64,000 nucleotides of DNA from Gymnothorax reevesii (lineage: Eukaryota > Chordata > Actinopteri > Anguilliformes > Muraenidae), in contig CM056573.1 in NCBI GenBank assembly GCA_029721435.1, positions 72,544,001 to 72,608,000 of the forward strand, written 5' to 3'. This document shows positions 12,782-24,967 of the stretch, piece after piece. The position numbers and the translations under genes were made by a program. Position 1 is the first letter of the stretch, and every line of letters starts with the position of its first letter. The notes beneath the pieces are model-generated. The model was given only the letters and a program-made list of their open reading frames with translations. It searched no databases and was not told the DNA's origin.

Positions 12782-12841
12782 GGCACTGGTAATGGCTGCT
12801 CCCGGTTAATCCTGGGATGGGGTTCGATTCCCTGCGGTGCC
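12782..12841 (+). pseudogene. tRNA-like relic (tRNA pseudogene or SINE head fragment)
   Basis: The B box GGTTCGATTCC is a consensus match inside a T-arm, and the outer 7-nt ends GGCACTG and CGGTGCC can pair as an acceptor stem with one G-T. The total is only 60 nt, and the D-arm/A-box part is missing or degenerate. This is therefore not a functional tRNA; a SINE remnant is the main alternative. Confidence 0.5.
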
Positions 12842-14509
12842 CTGCTGACTTTTCTGGCATGTACATGAAGGCTCTATCCATTTCACTCCGTTCTCTCAGT
12901 CACTAACTTAACGCCTAAAACAACTGCTTGCAAGTGAATTCAGTACAACATTCTTTTCCCACTGGAAAATTCTTCTGTATTGACATCATTCTTGTACTGA
13001 TGCTCACTTGCTGCAGGTATTTCTGCCTCCCAAAGTTGTCTAAATTCAGAATGGCATCCAAATGGGCGATAAGACATCAAAGTATTGCCCGTAGGAGGGA
13101 ATGGCACAGGTGGGCGAGGACCCGTCCCAACGCTGCTTGCAGCTTTAATTAGTTTTAGATTTCGAGTGAATTAAAAATGATAATGATGAAATTTTGGTTG
13201 AATTGGCTGCATTTTGATAATTCAAACTTTACATTACTATTTGGCTATACATTATTTTTTATATAAGCCAGCAAATAAAACTCACCTGTATGAATTCCAG
13301 AATGAAGAAGTTGAAATAACGCTTTCTTGAATCGCAAATCGCAACGATGCTCGCCAACAAACGCTCTGAAAGGCAGAGAGTTCTGAATCTGCCTCTACTC
13401 ACAATCCGCGTGTATATATAGCATTAATGCATCATAGAACGGTGCAGTTCTTTCTGATCACAAAACACAGCGAATGCGTCACAGAAACTGATTCGTTCGA
13501 TCAGCTGAGAGGTACGTTGAGAAGGAGAGTCACGTCATCTTCGTTCACTCCAATTAATAGCAATGGCGTGTTTGGGGAGTCAGTCAGTAGTTGAAGGACT
13601 AGTCGCGCAGAAGCATTTCGGTGGACTAGATCGTTTATTATGCACGCAGCACATTTGAATCATAATAAAAGATGCATTAAAGCATTTCCCCGGATTATTC
13701 CCCGCTAAATTATTGGATGTATTGAAAGTTGAAGGACACCATATTAGGTTAGAATTAAATGAAGACAACAGCACATTGCTAACGTTCACTCCAAACAGCA
13801 AAAAAAAAAGAGGCATTTCAATTGTAAATTTCGTTATTTCAATGCCATTTAATCCAACAGTCGCGGTGTTGTCACTTCCGGCTGGCCCAATTAGGCACTC
13901 GGTGAAAACAATTAACCTTGTATGTTCATCTTCCTGTTATCTCATCAACAAATGTCACTTTCTAATCCACCTTATTAGTATTTGTGTCTGCGATTTTTTT
14001 TTTTTTTTTTGCGAGTAAATACAGCGCATCGGAGTTATTATAAGGTACTGGAGATGTCATTTGACTATTTTGATCATCATTGTGTCATAGAAACCAAATA
14101 TTGCAGGTACTTTGAGTTGTAAATTAAAAGCATGACAGCAAATGGCAGAAGAAATTCCAAGCTAACGAAAGCTATTTAGCTATTTATTAGTTCACCTCCG
14201 ATAAAATGGTTCCCACGCAGCACTGCATGAGCTGACGATTCCCACTTGCTGCCGCATACATGCCAACTCTACCGCTTTTGGGGCGTTTTTTTTTTCAGAA
14301 TGAAACGCCCAGAAATGGTGGTCTACCGCCAAAAGTTGCATCAGGGCTCTGCCTTTTGACGGCTTGTATCCATGCTTCACGTCGCTTACTTTCCTTTTGA
14401 AATACGTGAAATGAAATTCGGAATACCGGAAGTGGGCCCGACTTTGTGAATAATCGAAAAATACTTCTAAGCATTTTTTTTTTGAGTGGTTGGGTTAAAT
14501 ATTATACAA
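12842..14509. other. Repeat-derived intergenic stretch without a recognisable gene
   Basis: At 13,018-13,156 there is a short fragment ending in TGCTTGCAGCTTTAATTA. The same end closes the 15.6-18.3 kb repeat, so it is a truncated member of that family. The rest is AT-rich and shows no convincing exon, RNA gene or element boundary. Confidence 0.5.
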
Positions 14510-14748
14510 TTAAAGCTGAAGTCGGAAATATTTTCTTTTTGGTCGCATTTACTGAAACTGTCACTGTGCTTAGCCATGCGAATGAAGCAGGATGCTAACT
14601 GCCTGTCAATCACAGTCAATTAGATGTGCACGAAAAATCTAGGGAGGGACTAGTTTCAGCGCAAATAGGGGAGGGGCTTGAAAGTTGTACTCGTTAGAAA
14701 ATCTGACTGGTCCTCATGATCCAGCAATCTTCCCGACTTCAGCTTTAA
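14510..14748. mobile_element. Short foldback element with TTAAAGCTGAAGTCGG ends
   Basis: TTAAAGCTGAAGTCGGAA at the left is mirrored by TTCCCGACTTCAGCTTTAA at the right, giving about 18 bp of inverted terminal sequence over 239 bp. It has no coding capacity. The TTAA at the outer edge of both termini is compatible with a TTAA-targeting (piggyBac or Kolobok type) MITE; the family is not assigned. Confidence 0.65.
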
Positions 14749-14881
14749 CTAAATATGACATTCATTTTATAGTGGTGGGTGGAGGAGGTGAAGCGCGGTT
14801 CTCCATCTTGTCATTTTCGTCGTTGCCCTGGCGTCCACGAGTAGCGTAAATGTTTGTATCATTAATTTTATTTCTCATTAA

Positions 14882-15212
14882 CCCTAGAACACTATCGCCG
14901 GGTGATTTTCACGCGAGCAAACGTGTTTACGTGATTTTCATTATGTTGCGTTTGTCTGAGTGTTATGGGTCCCTGGGTAGCTTCAGCATTGTCTTTGACA
15001 TCTTTGAAGGCATGGGTGTTTTGTCTACCTCAGGGTACTTTCTTTCATTTTGTTAGACATGGCACAGTTGAAAATAAAAGAACACTACTCTAATTTGTCA
15101 TGTATTGTCATATTTTGATGACAAGTACTTTTTATTGGGTATTTTACTATATAAGGAAAAATCACCCGGCGTTAGTGATGGTGTTGCTAATTTTAGCAAT
15201 AGTGTTCTAGGG
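14882..15212. mobile_element. piggyBac-like MITE with TTAA target duplications
   Basis: TTAA at 14,878-14,881 and at 15,213-15,216 flanks a 331-bp element. Its ends are CCCTAGAACACTAT at the left and ATAGTGTTCTAGGG at the right. A subterminal inverted CGGGTGATTTT / AAAATCACCCGG pair supports this. CCCT-type termini plus TTAA fit piggyBac. No transposase is inside. Confidence 0.85.
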
Positions 15213-15576
15213 TTAAAATATAGTTTGGGGGGTCCAGATATCCTGTGCTGCTTGCTGCTGATCGCCAATTTTGCTTCCCAATGCATTTCTGTTTGCGCCA
15301 GCGCTTCTCTGAGAGAGGGTTTCCGCAGCATGTTTCATGATTTAAAACTATTTTGACGCATTGTTTTTTTTTAACACTGTATTTACCTATAGATTGTACA
15401 AACGGTTTAAGCCAATGTATGTTTTTATTTTTTCTTTTTTTAATGTTTTCTGTTTGAAGTTACAGCTACATCCAAGATGCTTTTGTCTGCAGCCGCCACC
15501 AGGAGGGGCTGCAAGCGAGGGAAGGCAGCAGAATTCCTCGCTCCACTACAACTACCCGCATCTGTTCATCATTATT
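15213..15576. other. Intergenic stretch, nothing recognised
   Basis: T-rich sequence between the piggyBac-like MITE and the next repeat. Short open frames look random. No promoter, RNA or repeat boundary is supported. Confidence 0.4.
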
Positions 15577-18263
15577 AGGGCCCGAGCACCGACCGGTGCC
15601 AGGGCCCGGAACGGGTCCTGGCACCGAAGGTGTGAGGAACCTATTGTTTTTGATAGGATTTTTATTCTTCTTCTTCTTCTTCTTCTTCTTCTTCTTCTTT
15701 TTATTCTGCTACGAGAACGAACTTTTGAGGGCTTTGCCATGCACGAAAACTCACAAAAATTTGCCAACACGTCAGTCGTGGTGAAAATTGCAAAGAATTA
15801 TTATTTTTGTGCTTGGACATGCCCCAGTGGCTCTATAGCGCCACCAAACACGCGGCCATTTTGGAACGCACTTGCTCGGATTCTCACGAAATTCGATAGG
15901 GTCATAGTAGTCATCATAAATTTTTTTGTCAATTTTTTTGAAATTTTTTTGCCTCACAGGAAGTGAGCTATAAGCCATTTCCTGCGTTTTTTCAGATTTT
16001 ACGAACACATTTTTGAGGGCCTTATCATTCTCGAAAACACACCTAACTTGGCTCATAGATTCAAAATATGAAGTTCTTTGATTCAATATCTCATTTGGCA
16101 CTAGGTGTGTTATGGTGGCTCTATAGCGCCCCCTAATACATAATTGCATTTTTGAGGGCATCAGCATGCTCGAAAACTCACGAAACTTTGCAATCATATT
16201 AAGCTGGTCATACCTTTTACTAGAAAGTGGGGTTTACGGATGGATATGGCAAAATTGCATTACAGCGCCACCTAGAAAATTTCAATGAAGCAGCCCTCGC
16301 AGTGTGTTTAACCTGCATGTACAAAATTCGGTGGACATGTGTACTATGCCAAGACCTAAAAAAAAGTCTCCCGGTGCCATCACCTAGACTCAACAGGAAG
16401 TTCGCCATTTTTAATTGAATTTGCAATTTTTTTTTATTTTTTGCCATTCACAGGCGTCGTACTTTAACGAACTCCTCCTAGAGATTTTATCCGATCAACT
16501 TACAATTTCGCATATGACTTTTTAAGACCTGGTCGATGTTAAATTGCGAAGCTTTTTTGGATTCATCGAACCTTGTATCCGTGGCGTCGCGGCGAATTTC
16601 AATGTTCCGCCATGAAACAGGAAGTTGGTTTTACGCGCACATGCTTTGTGAGATTTGCGCGAAACTTCACAGGCTTGATAAAAGTCTACTTCCAAGTAGA
16701 CCTATATGTTGATATTAGATTGGGTGTGGTCAGGTGGCTCCACAGCGCCCTCTTGACACGGCCATGTTGAGATAAAAGTGCTTGAATGTTCATGAAATTT
16801 GGCGTGACAATTGCATGTGTTTTTTTGGCCTGTAATTATTTTTTTGAAATTTTTTAACCTAACAGGAAGTGAGCTATGAGCCATTTCCTGCGTTATTCCA
16901 AATATTACGAACACAGGTTTGGAGGTATTACCATACTCAAAAACTTGCAAAACTTTGCAAAAATTTTATTTGTCTGATTGTCTTCAATTTGAGACAGAAT
17001 TTGGCAGTAAATGTGACATAATGGCTCTATAGCGCCCCCAATCAGATTTTTAAAAGAATTGCCCTTTTGAGGGTCTCAGCATGCTCAAAAACTCACAAAA
17101 TTTTGTACAACTCTAAAGCCTATCATTCCTATTACAATAATAAAAAATTTTTAGATAGGCGTGGCAAAAATGGCATTATAGCGCCCCCTGGAAAATTTCA
17201 AATAAGCAGCCCTTGCATCGTGGTTGATCAGCATGTATGAACTTCTGTGAACAAGTGGAATATCCTGAGACCTAAAAAAAAGTCTCTTGGAGCCATGATG
17301 TAGACCCAACAGGAAGTTTGCCATTTTTAATTGAAATTTCAACTTTTTTAGATTTTTCGCCATTCGCAGGTGTCGTACTTTAACGAACTCCTCCTAGAGA
17401 CTTTATCCAATCTACTCAAAATTTGGCGAATAATATCTTAAGACCTTGCTGATGTTAAATTGCGAAGCTTTTTTGGATATATCGAACGATGTATCCGTGG
17501 CATTGCGGCGAATTTCAGCGTCCCGCCATGAAACAGGAAGTTGGTATAACTCCCACATACTTTGTGGGATTCGTCTAAAACTTTCCAAACTTGATAAACT
17601 TGTCTTCCCAAGTATAAATATATGCTAATATTAGATTGGAAATGGCCATGTAGCTCCACAGCGCCCTCTAGATACTACCATGTTAAGATAAAAGTGCTTG
17701 AATGTTCATAAAATTTGGTGTCATCATTGCATTAGTCATTCCGGGCAATGCTTCATTTTTTGAAATTTTTTGGCCAAACAGGAAGTGAGCTATGAGCTAT
17801 TTCCTGCGTTTTTCCAAATTTTACGAATACACGGATAAAGGCCTTAGAATGGTCCAAAACTTGCAAAAACGTGGCAAAAATTATCATTGTCTTATTGCCT
17901 TGAATTTGATCCATCAACTGGGACTAAATGTGGCATAATGGCTCTATAGCGCCCCCAGTCAGATTCTTTAAACAATTGCTTTTTTGGGGCTCGAAGCGTG
18001 CTTAAAAATTTACGAAAATCAACACGCACATGATGCCCGGTATTGCAATAACTATATTGTAGATTTTGCGCACAGGCATAACAAAATGGTATCATAGCGC
18101 CATCCAGAAGATTTTTGCAGTCCCATCAGGAAAACACATTGTCCACAGGCTGGCAGTGTCCAATGGCTGTTAATGGACAACTGCACCCATCAAGGTCTTG
18201 CTGCCACCCCACTGTGCACGAGGGGTGCGAGGGCCCTTTCAACGCTGCTTGCAGCTTTAATTA
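15577..18263 (+). mobile_element. 2.7-kb interspersed element with internal ~0.91-kb tandem units
   Basis: It starts with GGGCCCGAGCACCGACC and ends with GAGGGCCC...TGCTTGCAGCTTTAATTA. A (TTC)n tract lies at 15,666-15,700. Internally, AACAGGAAGTGAGCTATGAG-like phrases recur at about 15,955, 16,862 and 17,778, and GGCTCTATAGCGCCCC-like phrases recur around 15,830, 16,115, 17,025 and 17,940. This gives a 909-918 bp period over about 2.5 copies. No open transposase frame is present. The phrases are common in teleost genomes; the superfamily is unclear to me. Confidence 0.7.
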
Positions 18264-18600
18264 TTTCATTGTTACCACTATATAAGCCAGAGCTTTGCAC
18301 TTTTACGGAGCAAAGTCTCCTAAGCCTGTTGTTAAGCCTTATTCTTGTATAGATGCTTCAGAGTATTTCCATATCTTTACTAACCTAACTTGAGCACCTT
18401 TATAATAATAATAATAATTACTATTATTATAATAATTATTATTTCAGCGCACTTTTGTTTAATTATTGGAAGCGTTTCCTGCTTGTTTTTGCATTTCCAC
18501 TTTTCAACCTTTCTGTGCTACTGCAAAGGTATAATTAAACCTACTTCATATTTGCATGTGAATCTAGTTCCACGTTTTCCATTTTTCAGTACACTCTGCT
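18264..18600. other. AT-rich spacer with (ATA/AAT)n palindromic tract
   Basis: An ATAATAATAATAATTA tract at 18,403-18,445 folds back on its complement. Otherwise nothing is recognised between the 2.7-kb repeat and the gypsy relic. Confidence 0.5.
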
Positions 18601-18639
18601 CAGTGCACAGCAAAAGCCACTACAGAAGACTCTATCCCC

Positions 18640-19405
18640 CCCTGTGGATGAAGTTAATGTGCCTTTACTTGAAGAAGTATGTGACTTCGCATCCAGCCCT
18701 TCCCACATCTTCAACATGGTGGCAGAGCAACAGAGGGAGGTTGCCCGACTGAGGGCCACTTTGGAAGACTTGATTTGTGGCTTCCGTGTGTTCACCATCT
18801 CCCACGCTCCACCGCCAATCACGCTCCAGTCTCTCCTGCCAGTCTGCAGGCATTCCGGGCCACTCACTAAGGTGAGTCCCGAGCGCGACTGCCAGACTGC
18901 TATGAGGGTTCTCTGACCGCATGCTGAGGATTCCATCTCCAATGCCCCCTCAACCTCACCTACCACTCCACTCTCGGTGATGCAGAGAAGATGGCTGCGG
19001 TCATCACGCAGCTGTTCGGCAAGGCTCTTGAGTGGGCAAACGCTCTGTGGGACCAAGCTGTTTTCTCTACCTATGACAGCTTCATCCATCAGTTCAAAGC
19101 GGTGTTTGATCACCCGGGGAGGAAGGCTGGGCACCGCTTGCTGGATCTGTGGCTGGGGTCCGGGTCAGCTGATGACCACACCCTGACCTGCAGGACTGGA
19201 ACAAGCCTGCACTGTTGACCACCTTCCGCAATAGGCTGTGTCCAGACCCGAAGGCGGAAATAGCTCGCAGGGACCATGCCACATCCCCGGCCTCCGACAT
19301 TGACCCTGCCATTCATCTGGACCAGCTGCAGCAGGAGAGATACCGCAGCCTGCCCAGAGACCCCATACAGCAACCCAAGCTGGCGCCAGAGCCCATGGAG
19401 GTCAT
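18640..19405 (+). pseudogene. Broken Ty3/gypsy gag gene
   Basis: The translation contains gag-like phrases across several frames. An N-terminal VAEQQREVARLRATLEDL-like helix starts near 18,716. After a stop and frameshift, ITQLFGKALEWANALW and FIHQFKAVFDHPG appear at about 19,000-19,120, then PALLTTFRNRLCPDPKAE at about 19,205-19,260. These match the order of the retrotransposon gag core in vertebrate Ty3/gypsy elements. Stops at 18,914 and frame shifts show it is dead. The reading is then cut by a 5S-SINE; the protease resumes near 21,170. Confidence 0.75.
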
Positions 19406-19415
19406 GTCCTTTAGT

Positions 19416-21147
19416 TTTTCTTTTTATTTTAATTTAACCTTTATTTAACCAGGGAAGTCCTGTTGAGATTTAAATCTCTTTTTCAAGGGAGCCCTGGGGG
19501 TTGAGGTGGGGAGGGAGAGGACAAGTTGCACAGGCAATTAGATCAGGGGATGATCAGGTGGCAGGTCGAAAGAGCCAGGTTGGGAATTTAGCCATGACAC
19601 CGGGCAACCCCCTACTCTTATCGATGAGTGTCTTAGGTCCGTATTCAGTAACGACACTCACACTAATTGAGTGCAAGTAAGTACTCAAACTTAGTTAGTG
19701 TCAGGTTAAACTAAATGAGTCAGAGGTTGCCCAAACACTCATTTGCTTTCACAGACCTCACTCACTCTGAAATTAGTATCCCTTTCTGAGTGAAGCTTGG
19801 GCGCAGGGAACACCTCCCTTGAGCCGCACTAACTTGCCCCGGTATTTCATTGTCATGGGCTTTCAGGTGGTTACAAACATTAGAAACTCTGGGTTATTTA
19901 CAGCTACGTGCTCGACTGACCACCTGGTTTCAGTGTTTATGAACTGCACTGTGGGGATCTCGAGGTTAGAATTTGTGTACCCACCAATGGCTACTGGTGA
20001 ACTGGCAATAGGGGAAGCTCAAAACCATCCCTTAAAAATAATGATTAGACATTACCTGTCTTCAAATTTAATAAAATTTAATTTACTTGAACTCTAACAA
20101 TCCTAAGGACCATCATGTGTTGCCTGTTCTACTTGTTAAGCTAGAATGAGCACTAATAATTCTTGCCATGTTTTCAGTTATTCGTTTAAATCACCACTGG
20201 AGAAACTGCGAAAACTCAATATTATCAGGTGTGGCCAGTTTTCATGAGTGACGCATATCTGTCAACTCTCACACATTCTGATTTCTTGTGCTTTTCTTTA
20301 CTCGTTGGTTCAATAATTCTGCGCTCAATTGGCTCGTGGGGCGCCATGTGGATTGGTCTGCGAGGCTTGTTTAGCTATAAGTCACGAGAATCCATTCTTT
20401 TCTCCATTATTAATTGCTGAATGTAGAAGGAAATGTCTGACACGTTTCACAGCTTGTTGCTTAGTGAGCCTCGCGGGCTGTCCTGCGCCTTTCGCGAGCC
20501 ACTCGACCACAGAATCTATGAGGACATGCTGATATTTTACGTTGTCACTTATGTGCGAAAGAAACGCCTCAGTTTTGTGAAGCAATGTATAACAATGCTA
20601 TTAAAAATAAATTTGATTGTCATTTTATCAGTTAGTCTGAGAAACTTTCTAATCAAAAGTAAACTGCAACAGGTTTAGGTCATTCAGCACTGAAGGGTGA
20701 GGATTGAGCATCCCTTTGCAGCAGCCGACGCACCGCCTATGGTACCCAGTGCCCACTATTGTTAGTCATGCTCGAGTGGCGTTTGTTTAGTTTGAATAGC
20801 AACGGGTGAGGAGTGGGACCGCTCCCTCGGTTAGTGGTAGGTCGATCAATCTCTCTCAGTCCAGTTACATTTCAATCGTACTCACTTTATGGTGAGTGTT
20901 GATACTGAATATGGGCCATAGGGTTTTTAATGACCACAGTGAGTCAGGACCTCATTTCAACGTCTAATCCGAAAGACGGCGTCTCCTTCAGTACAGTACC
21001 CCCATCACTGAGTATTGGGAATTATTCCACCAGAGGATGATTGCAACCCTCTGGCCAACCAACACCTCTTCCAGCAACAACTTTTTTCCTAGGTGGTCTC
21101 CCATCCAAGTACTAACCAAGCCCACACCTGCTTAGCTTCAGCCATGC
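19416..21147 (-). mobile_element. 5S-rRNA-derived SINE-like repeat, split by a DNA transposon
   Basis: Read on the minus strand, 21,147-21,096 matches the 3' half of 5S rRNA (AAGCTAAGCAGG, then GGTTAGTACTTGGATGGGAG). The body continues down to 20,918, resumes at 19,635 and ends in an AATAAAGGTTAAAT-type tail at about 19,420. The family is widespread in teleosts. It sits inside the gypsy relic between gag and protease and is itself interrupted by the element at 19,636-20,917. Confidence 0.8.
19636..20917. mobile_element. PIF/Harbinger-like non-autonomous element inside the SINE
   Basis: Termini GGTCCGTATTCAGTAACGAC and, on the other strand, GGCCCATATTCAGTATCAAC both continue into ACACTCAC, about 27 bp of imperfect TIR. 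Flanking trinucleotides are TTA and ATA, close to the 3-bp TWA duplication of Harbinger elements. Removing the 1,282 bp rejoins the SINE body. No transposase is inside; about 19,985-20,690 holds a diverged copy of the hAT-like MITE also seen at 33,074. Confidence 0.7.
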
Positions 21148-21169
21148 AGATCTACTTCCCATTGCAATT

Positions 21170-21560
21170 GGAGAAAGTCAGGTCCTTGTGTCCCGAATGG
21201 GGAGAACCGACCAGCGCCTGTCAAGGTAACCGTGCCATCATCCACCATTGCTGGTCAGATTTTCCAGGTCCCAGTGTGAGTGGCGTATAACAACCTGCAC
21301 CCCTGTACAAACGCCCAGATTGACTCTGGCGCGGCGTGGCAACTTTAGTCCTCCCAACTGGCGCGACGACTCAAACTCACACTCCACCAGCTCGACATTC
21401 CCATCGCTGTGACAGCCCTGGATGGGAGACCTCTGGCCAGCGGAATCATCCTCCGTCAGTCAGCCTCAATCTCCCTCGGTGTGCAGAAGAGCCACCAGGA
21501 GGCGCTCCTGCTCTTAATCCTGCCATATTCCAGTCACCCAGTGATCCTCTTAGACTGCCC
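21170..21560 (+). pseudogene. Ty3/gypsy protease-region relic
   Basis: The aspartic-protease signature appears as AQIDSGAAW at about 21,311-21,340, with the active-site D-S-G triplet. Downstream are phrases typical of the protease body such as ALDGRPLASG near 21,415-21,445. Frame changes and stops occur within 100-200 bp. It continues the gag relic upstream; no reverse transcriptase, integrase or LTR could be identified. Confidence 0.65.
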
Positions 21561-21561
21561 A

Positions 21562-22100
21562 TAGACTGAATAAAAAGATGGACGAAGCAACCATGACGTC
21601 ACCCATTGGTGTCAACGTACCATTTAGGAAGCCTCGATTCTGGCAATTTGAATAGAGCCATTTTGGTATTTTGAAACGAGATGTGATTCCAATTGGACGG
21701 GAGTGTGAATAGAATATTCAGGGTGGAGTGAGGGTTGGATCTTCAGGTTGATCTGACCGTGTGAGATGAGGACCATAGGACAGCCACGCCCCTGAAGCAT
21801 ATTCTGGCTTTATCCTTTATTCTAGTCTATTTCGGATCATAATTTTCAAAAATGAACATCATGATAAATCGAAGGAGACTTGAAACTTGTGATAGATACC
21901 ATAAAATAATGTGAAAATCATCACTGAAAGAATAAATCAGCTGGGAAAGTAGGGTCATTTTCTCATTAACTTCGATAGGATTGAACTTCTTTCTGCAACC
22001 AGCGACGTCGCCATCTGCTGGCCATTAAATAGAATGCAAATTTTTGAGATTTCCATGCTGGCCTCAGTTTACAGTGCGTCCATGTTTTTATGCAGTATGT
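21562..22100. mobile_element. MITE with ACTGAATAAAAAGATGGAC-type ends
   Basis: The left end ACTGAATAAAAAGATGGAC is mirrored at the right by GTCCATGTTTTTATGCAGT, about 19 bp with a few mismatches. The interior has the ATGACGTCACCCATTGG phrase and a GCCATCTGCTGGCC phrase seen in a common fish family. It is non-coding. Exact boundaries are uncertain by a few bases. Confidence 0.6.
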
Positions 22101-22594
22101 TTGCCAGCCTTAGGTGCTCTGTATCAGCTCTCCCACTGCTGCTCAGTGGGATTTTAACTGCCACCTTTCCGTTCTTTGTTTAGTAATAATTTAGTGCTGC
22201 ATTAGTGTCTCATTTTATGGAACCTTGTTTCCCTTTTGTTTTGTTTATTATACCTTCTTTATTCAACTTCTCATCACCTCCAGCCTTGGCGCACGAGTCT
22301 GTCATTTTACTCCACGGTCCTAGAGTCCGCCAGGCTGCCACTCGACATCTGGCAGGAGCAGAACCGTTAGAATATGTGCAACCCCCAGGACTCCTTTGAA
22401 GAAGAGATATACATCTCTACAGGACTTCCATGGTAAAATAAAGGTTAAATAAATTTAAGCAAGGGGACTGACTAAGACCATGTCTCTTTTCAGCAGGGCT
22501 CTGCTTAACAAACGATTAAAATAACACAGTTTACAGGGACATTTCTAATATATAAAAATCCAGCAATATGCTCGAGTATTTATAATAGGGGACA
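22101..22594. other. Spacer with SINE/LINE tail fragment
   Basis: At about 22,385-22,455 the sequence ends in GGTAAAATAAAGGTTAAATAA. This is the same tail type as the 5S-SINE at 19.4 kb but on the plus strand, so it is probably a truncated 3' end. Nothing else is recognised. Confidence 0.5.
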
Positions 22595-23064
22595 CAGGGA
22601 CGTAGATTTAACTAGGAGTTGGGGGGAGACGGAGACACAGCCTTAATGACAACTAGTCCTGGCCAGTTCTCAATCATTTTCCTTCATCAACATGTTTTCC
22701 AATTATCGTAATTGGCAACTGAAGACACGGTTCCTCTCCATATGCGATTAACTTTTTGCAGTCCGTAATGAACAGGTGCTGCTTGTTCTCTCCGATAAAG
22801 TAAGACGGCAATCGGTCATCAGGATGCGTATTTGCTGTGTTTAAATCATCGTTATTCAAAATTTTCTGAACTTAATTTACCCCACCGTGTCATCGCTGAA
22901 TGCTGTTAGTTCGCATATGGAGAGGAACCGTGTCTTCAGTTGCCAATTACAATAATTAGAAAACGCGTTGATGAGGGAAAATGATTGAGAACTGGCCAGG
23001 ACTAATTGTCATAAAGGCCATGTCTCCGTCCCCCCCCCAACTCCCAGTTAAATCTACGCCCCTG
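22595..23064. mobile_element. Foldback MITE with ~170-bp arms
   Basis: CAGGGACGTAGATTTAAC at the left is mirrored by GTTAAATCTACGCCCCTG at the right. The complementarity continues inward through the G-run, the CTGGCCAGTTCTCAATCATT segment and GAGAGGAACCGTGTCTTCAG (complement on the left). The arms are about 170 bp with a central loop. The CAGGG(A/G)CG start suggests hAT, but no 8-bp duplication is visible. Confidence 0.75.
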
Positions 23065-24339
23065 AGTGAACATGTTTAATTTGGTTTCCTTGCAGGTCAA
23101 GGTTCTTACTCTGGTTTACCTTACTAAAGGAAGAATGCTATTTCATTTCCAATTTGTAATAAAATGAGTGTACAATGGCATTTTAAACGAAACACGGAAG
23201 TGAAGGATTACATTTCCATTGCATTATGACCCAAGTAATGCGTTTGATTCTTGAAAAACAGAAAGCACCTCTGAGAATGCATTTTCGTTTCGCTACTGTT
23301 TGCTAAATGCTTGCATACATAACAACATAACATTCAGCGAGCTAGCGAAGGCACTGAGCGGAGGGGGCGCTGTGTTCAACAGCTGTTGCTAATTATTAAT
23401 CGTGAAACGAAAATAACGAACCCTAAAATAATTTCCCACGCATTAGGCGTGAGTCACTCCTCATTCACGTTTCTGTGCCGTAGTCACCAATTATTCTATC
23501 AAGCCTCGGGTGAAGAAATTCACTCGCGGAATTCAAGTCATTGTGCATTAAGTTAACCAGTTTAAAATGCATTACGATGGATTTACCCACTAGTGACACG
23601 GAAATCGATCAGGACTCGGGAATTCTCACGCTCGACTTTACAGAGGGAGTGAAAGCAATGGAATCGCATAAAGACGTTTCAAGTGGTCTTATTTCATTTA
23701 CACAATTTAAACGATCATGAAACACATGCGCTGTTTCCAATCCCTGAGTAAACAGAAGCACGAGAAGTTCGGAGTCACAATCGCTTTTCACGTTACTCGC
23801 GGCGAGGTCCACCTTTACGCAAGTGAAACTGAAACTTCAATGCACAAGGATTTTAATTCTGCGAGAGTCTCATTGAAGAGCGTTCATTGAATAATTGCGG
23901 ACTACTGTGAATAAGTCTTAAAATGCGCGAGACTTAATGCCAAATGCGTGAGGCTTGGCATCTCTGTACATTTAAGGTTTGGGTTTACGGCACTTGTTGG
24001 GAGTTGAGGAATGAGCGCGTTCCTAGCTGACAGTCATCGCCACACGAAAAAGCACAAAATCTTCGGTAGAATGTACGGTTTCATGAGCACTCAACGTTCA
24101 GAGTAGCTAGACTATTTGAGTTATTTTTTGTCATAATGATTCAAAACCTATTGACGCAATAAAGAATAATGCTGAAGAAACATCCTGCTGCACCGATTCG
24201 TTAGTTTGTGGGGCGCATCAATTATTCGCTTGGCAGTCAGCAAAGCCTAACCTGGAAGGGGTTTGAAGTAACCTTCTCTTGCCTCAGGTCAAACTCTGAG
24301 GAGTGGGCGATCCCCTCCTTCCTCCAATACTACAGTACA
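23065..24339. other. Intergenic region with a diverged hAT-like MITE copy
   Basis: About 23,400-24,000 shares phrases with the hAT-like MITE at 33,074 (TTTAAACGATCATGAAACA, GAGTAAACAGAAGCACGAGAAG) and with 60.9-61.4 kb. The termini are not clear. The rest is unassigned. Confidence 0.5.
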
Positions 24340-24967
24340 TCCCTGCAGGCCTGGAGGCTGCACTTTCAGGACCGCAGTTCTAGGACCCTGGTGTTTTTGC
24401 CACAGCGCCCCCTGCCGTTGGAGGGTGGTTTTAGGACAGCAGTTGTAGGACCGCAATTTCAGGACCCTGGCTTTTTTGCCACAGCGCCTCCTACTGACTT
24501 AAATGATTGCCGCAACCAAATACTTTTTGTTGTGGGTTTCAAAATTAATTCCACCAAATACTCTTATCGTGTATTATTGTAAAGTTGGATTACACCCAAA
24601 TACATTGATTCATTATTTATATTTTTGAAGGTTGATTCTACCTAAAAAAAATTCGTTCTTTATCATTTTAAAGGTTGATTCCACCCAATTAATACTTTCT
24701 TCCAAAGACTTGAATACATATTCCATATAAACACTACTTTGCCATGAAATTGACCTTAGTTGCAAAGACTTGAAAATTGTATTATTAGCATAATTAGCTA
24801 ATCATACTGAGGGAAAAAGTGAAAGCACATACAGACCTCCATGTAAAAATGTGCCTTCAAAGACACAGACTTCTGTAATGATTTGGTGTGAGATAAACAG
24901 AACTGATCTATCTATATTTCAACCAGATATTTTTAAGGTTAGAAAGAGGCAAGAAACAAGAATGACT

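Noticed and set aside
12782..12841. Functional tRNA gene
   Set aside because: Only 60 nt, with the D-arm and A box degenerate or missing.
15361..15966. 201-aa frame through the (TTC)n tract
   Set aside because: It crosses a repeat boundary and a microsatellite; no domain is recognised.
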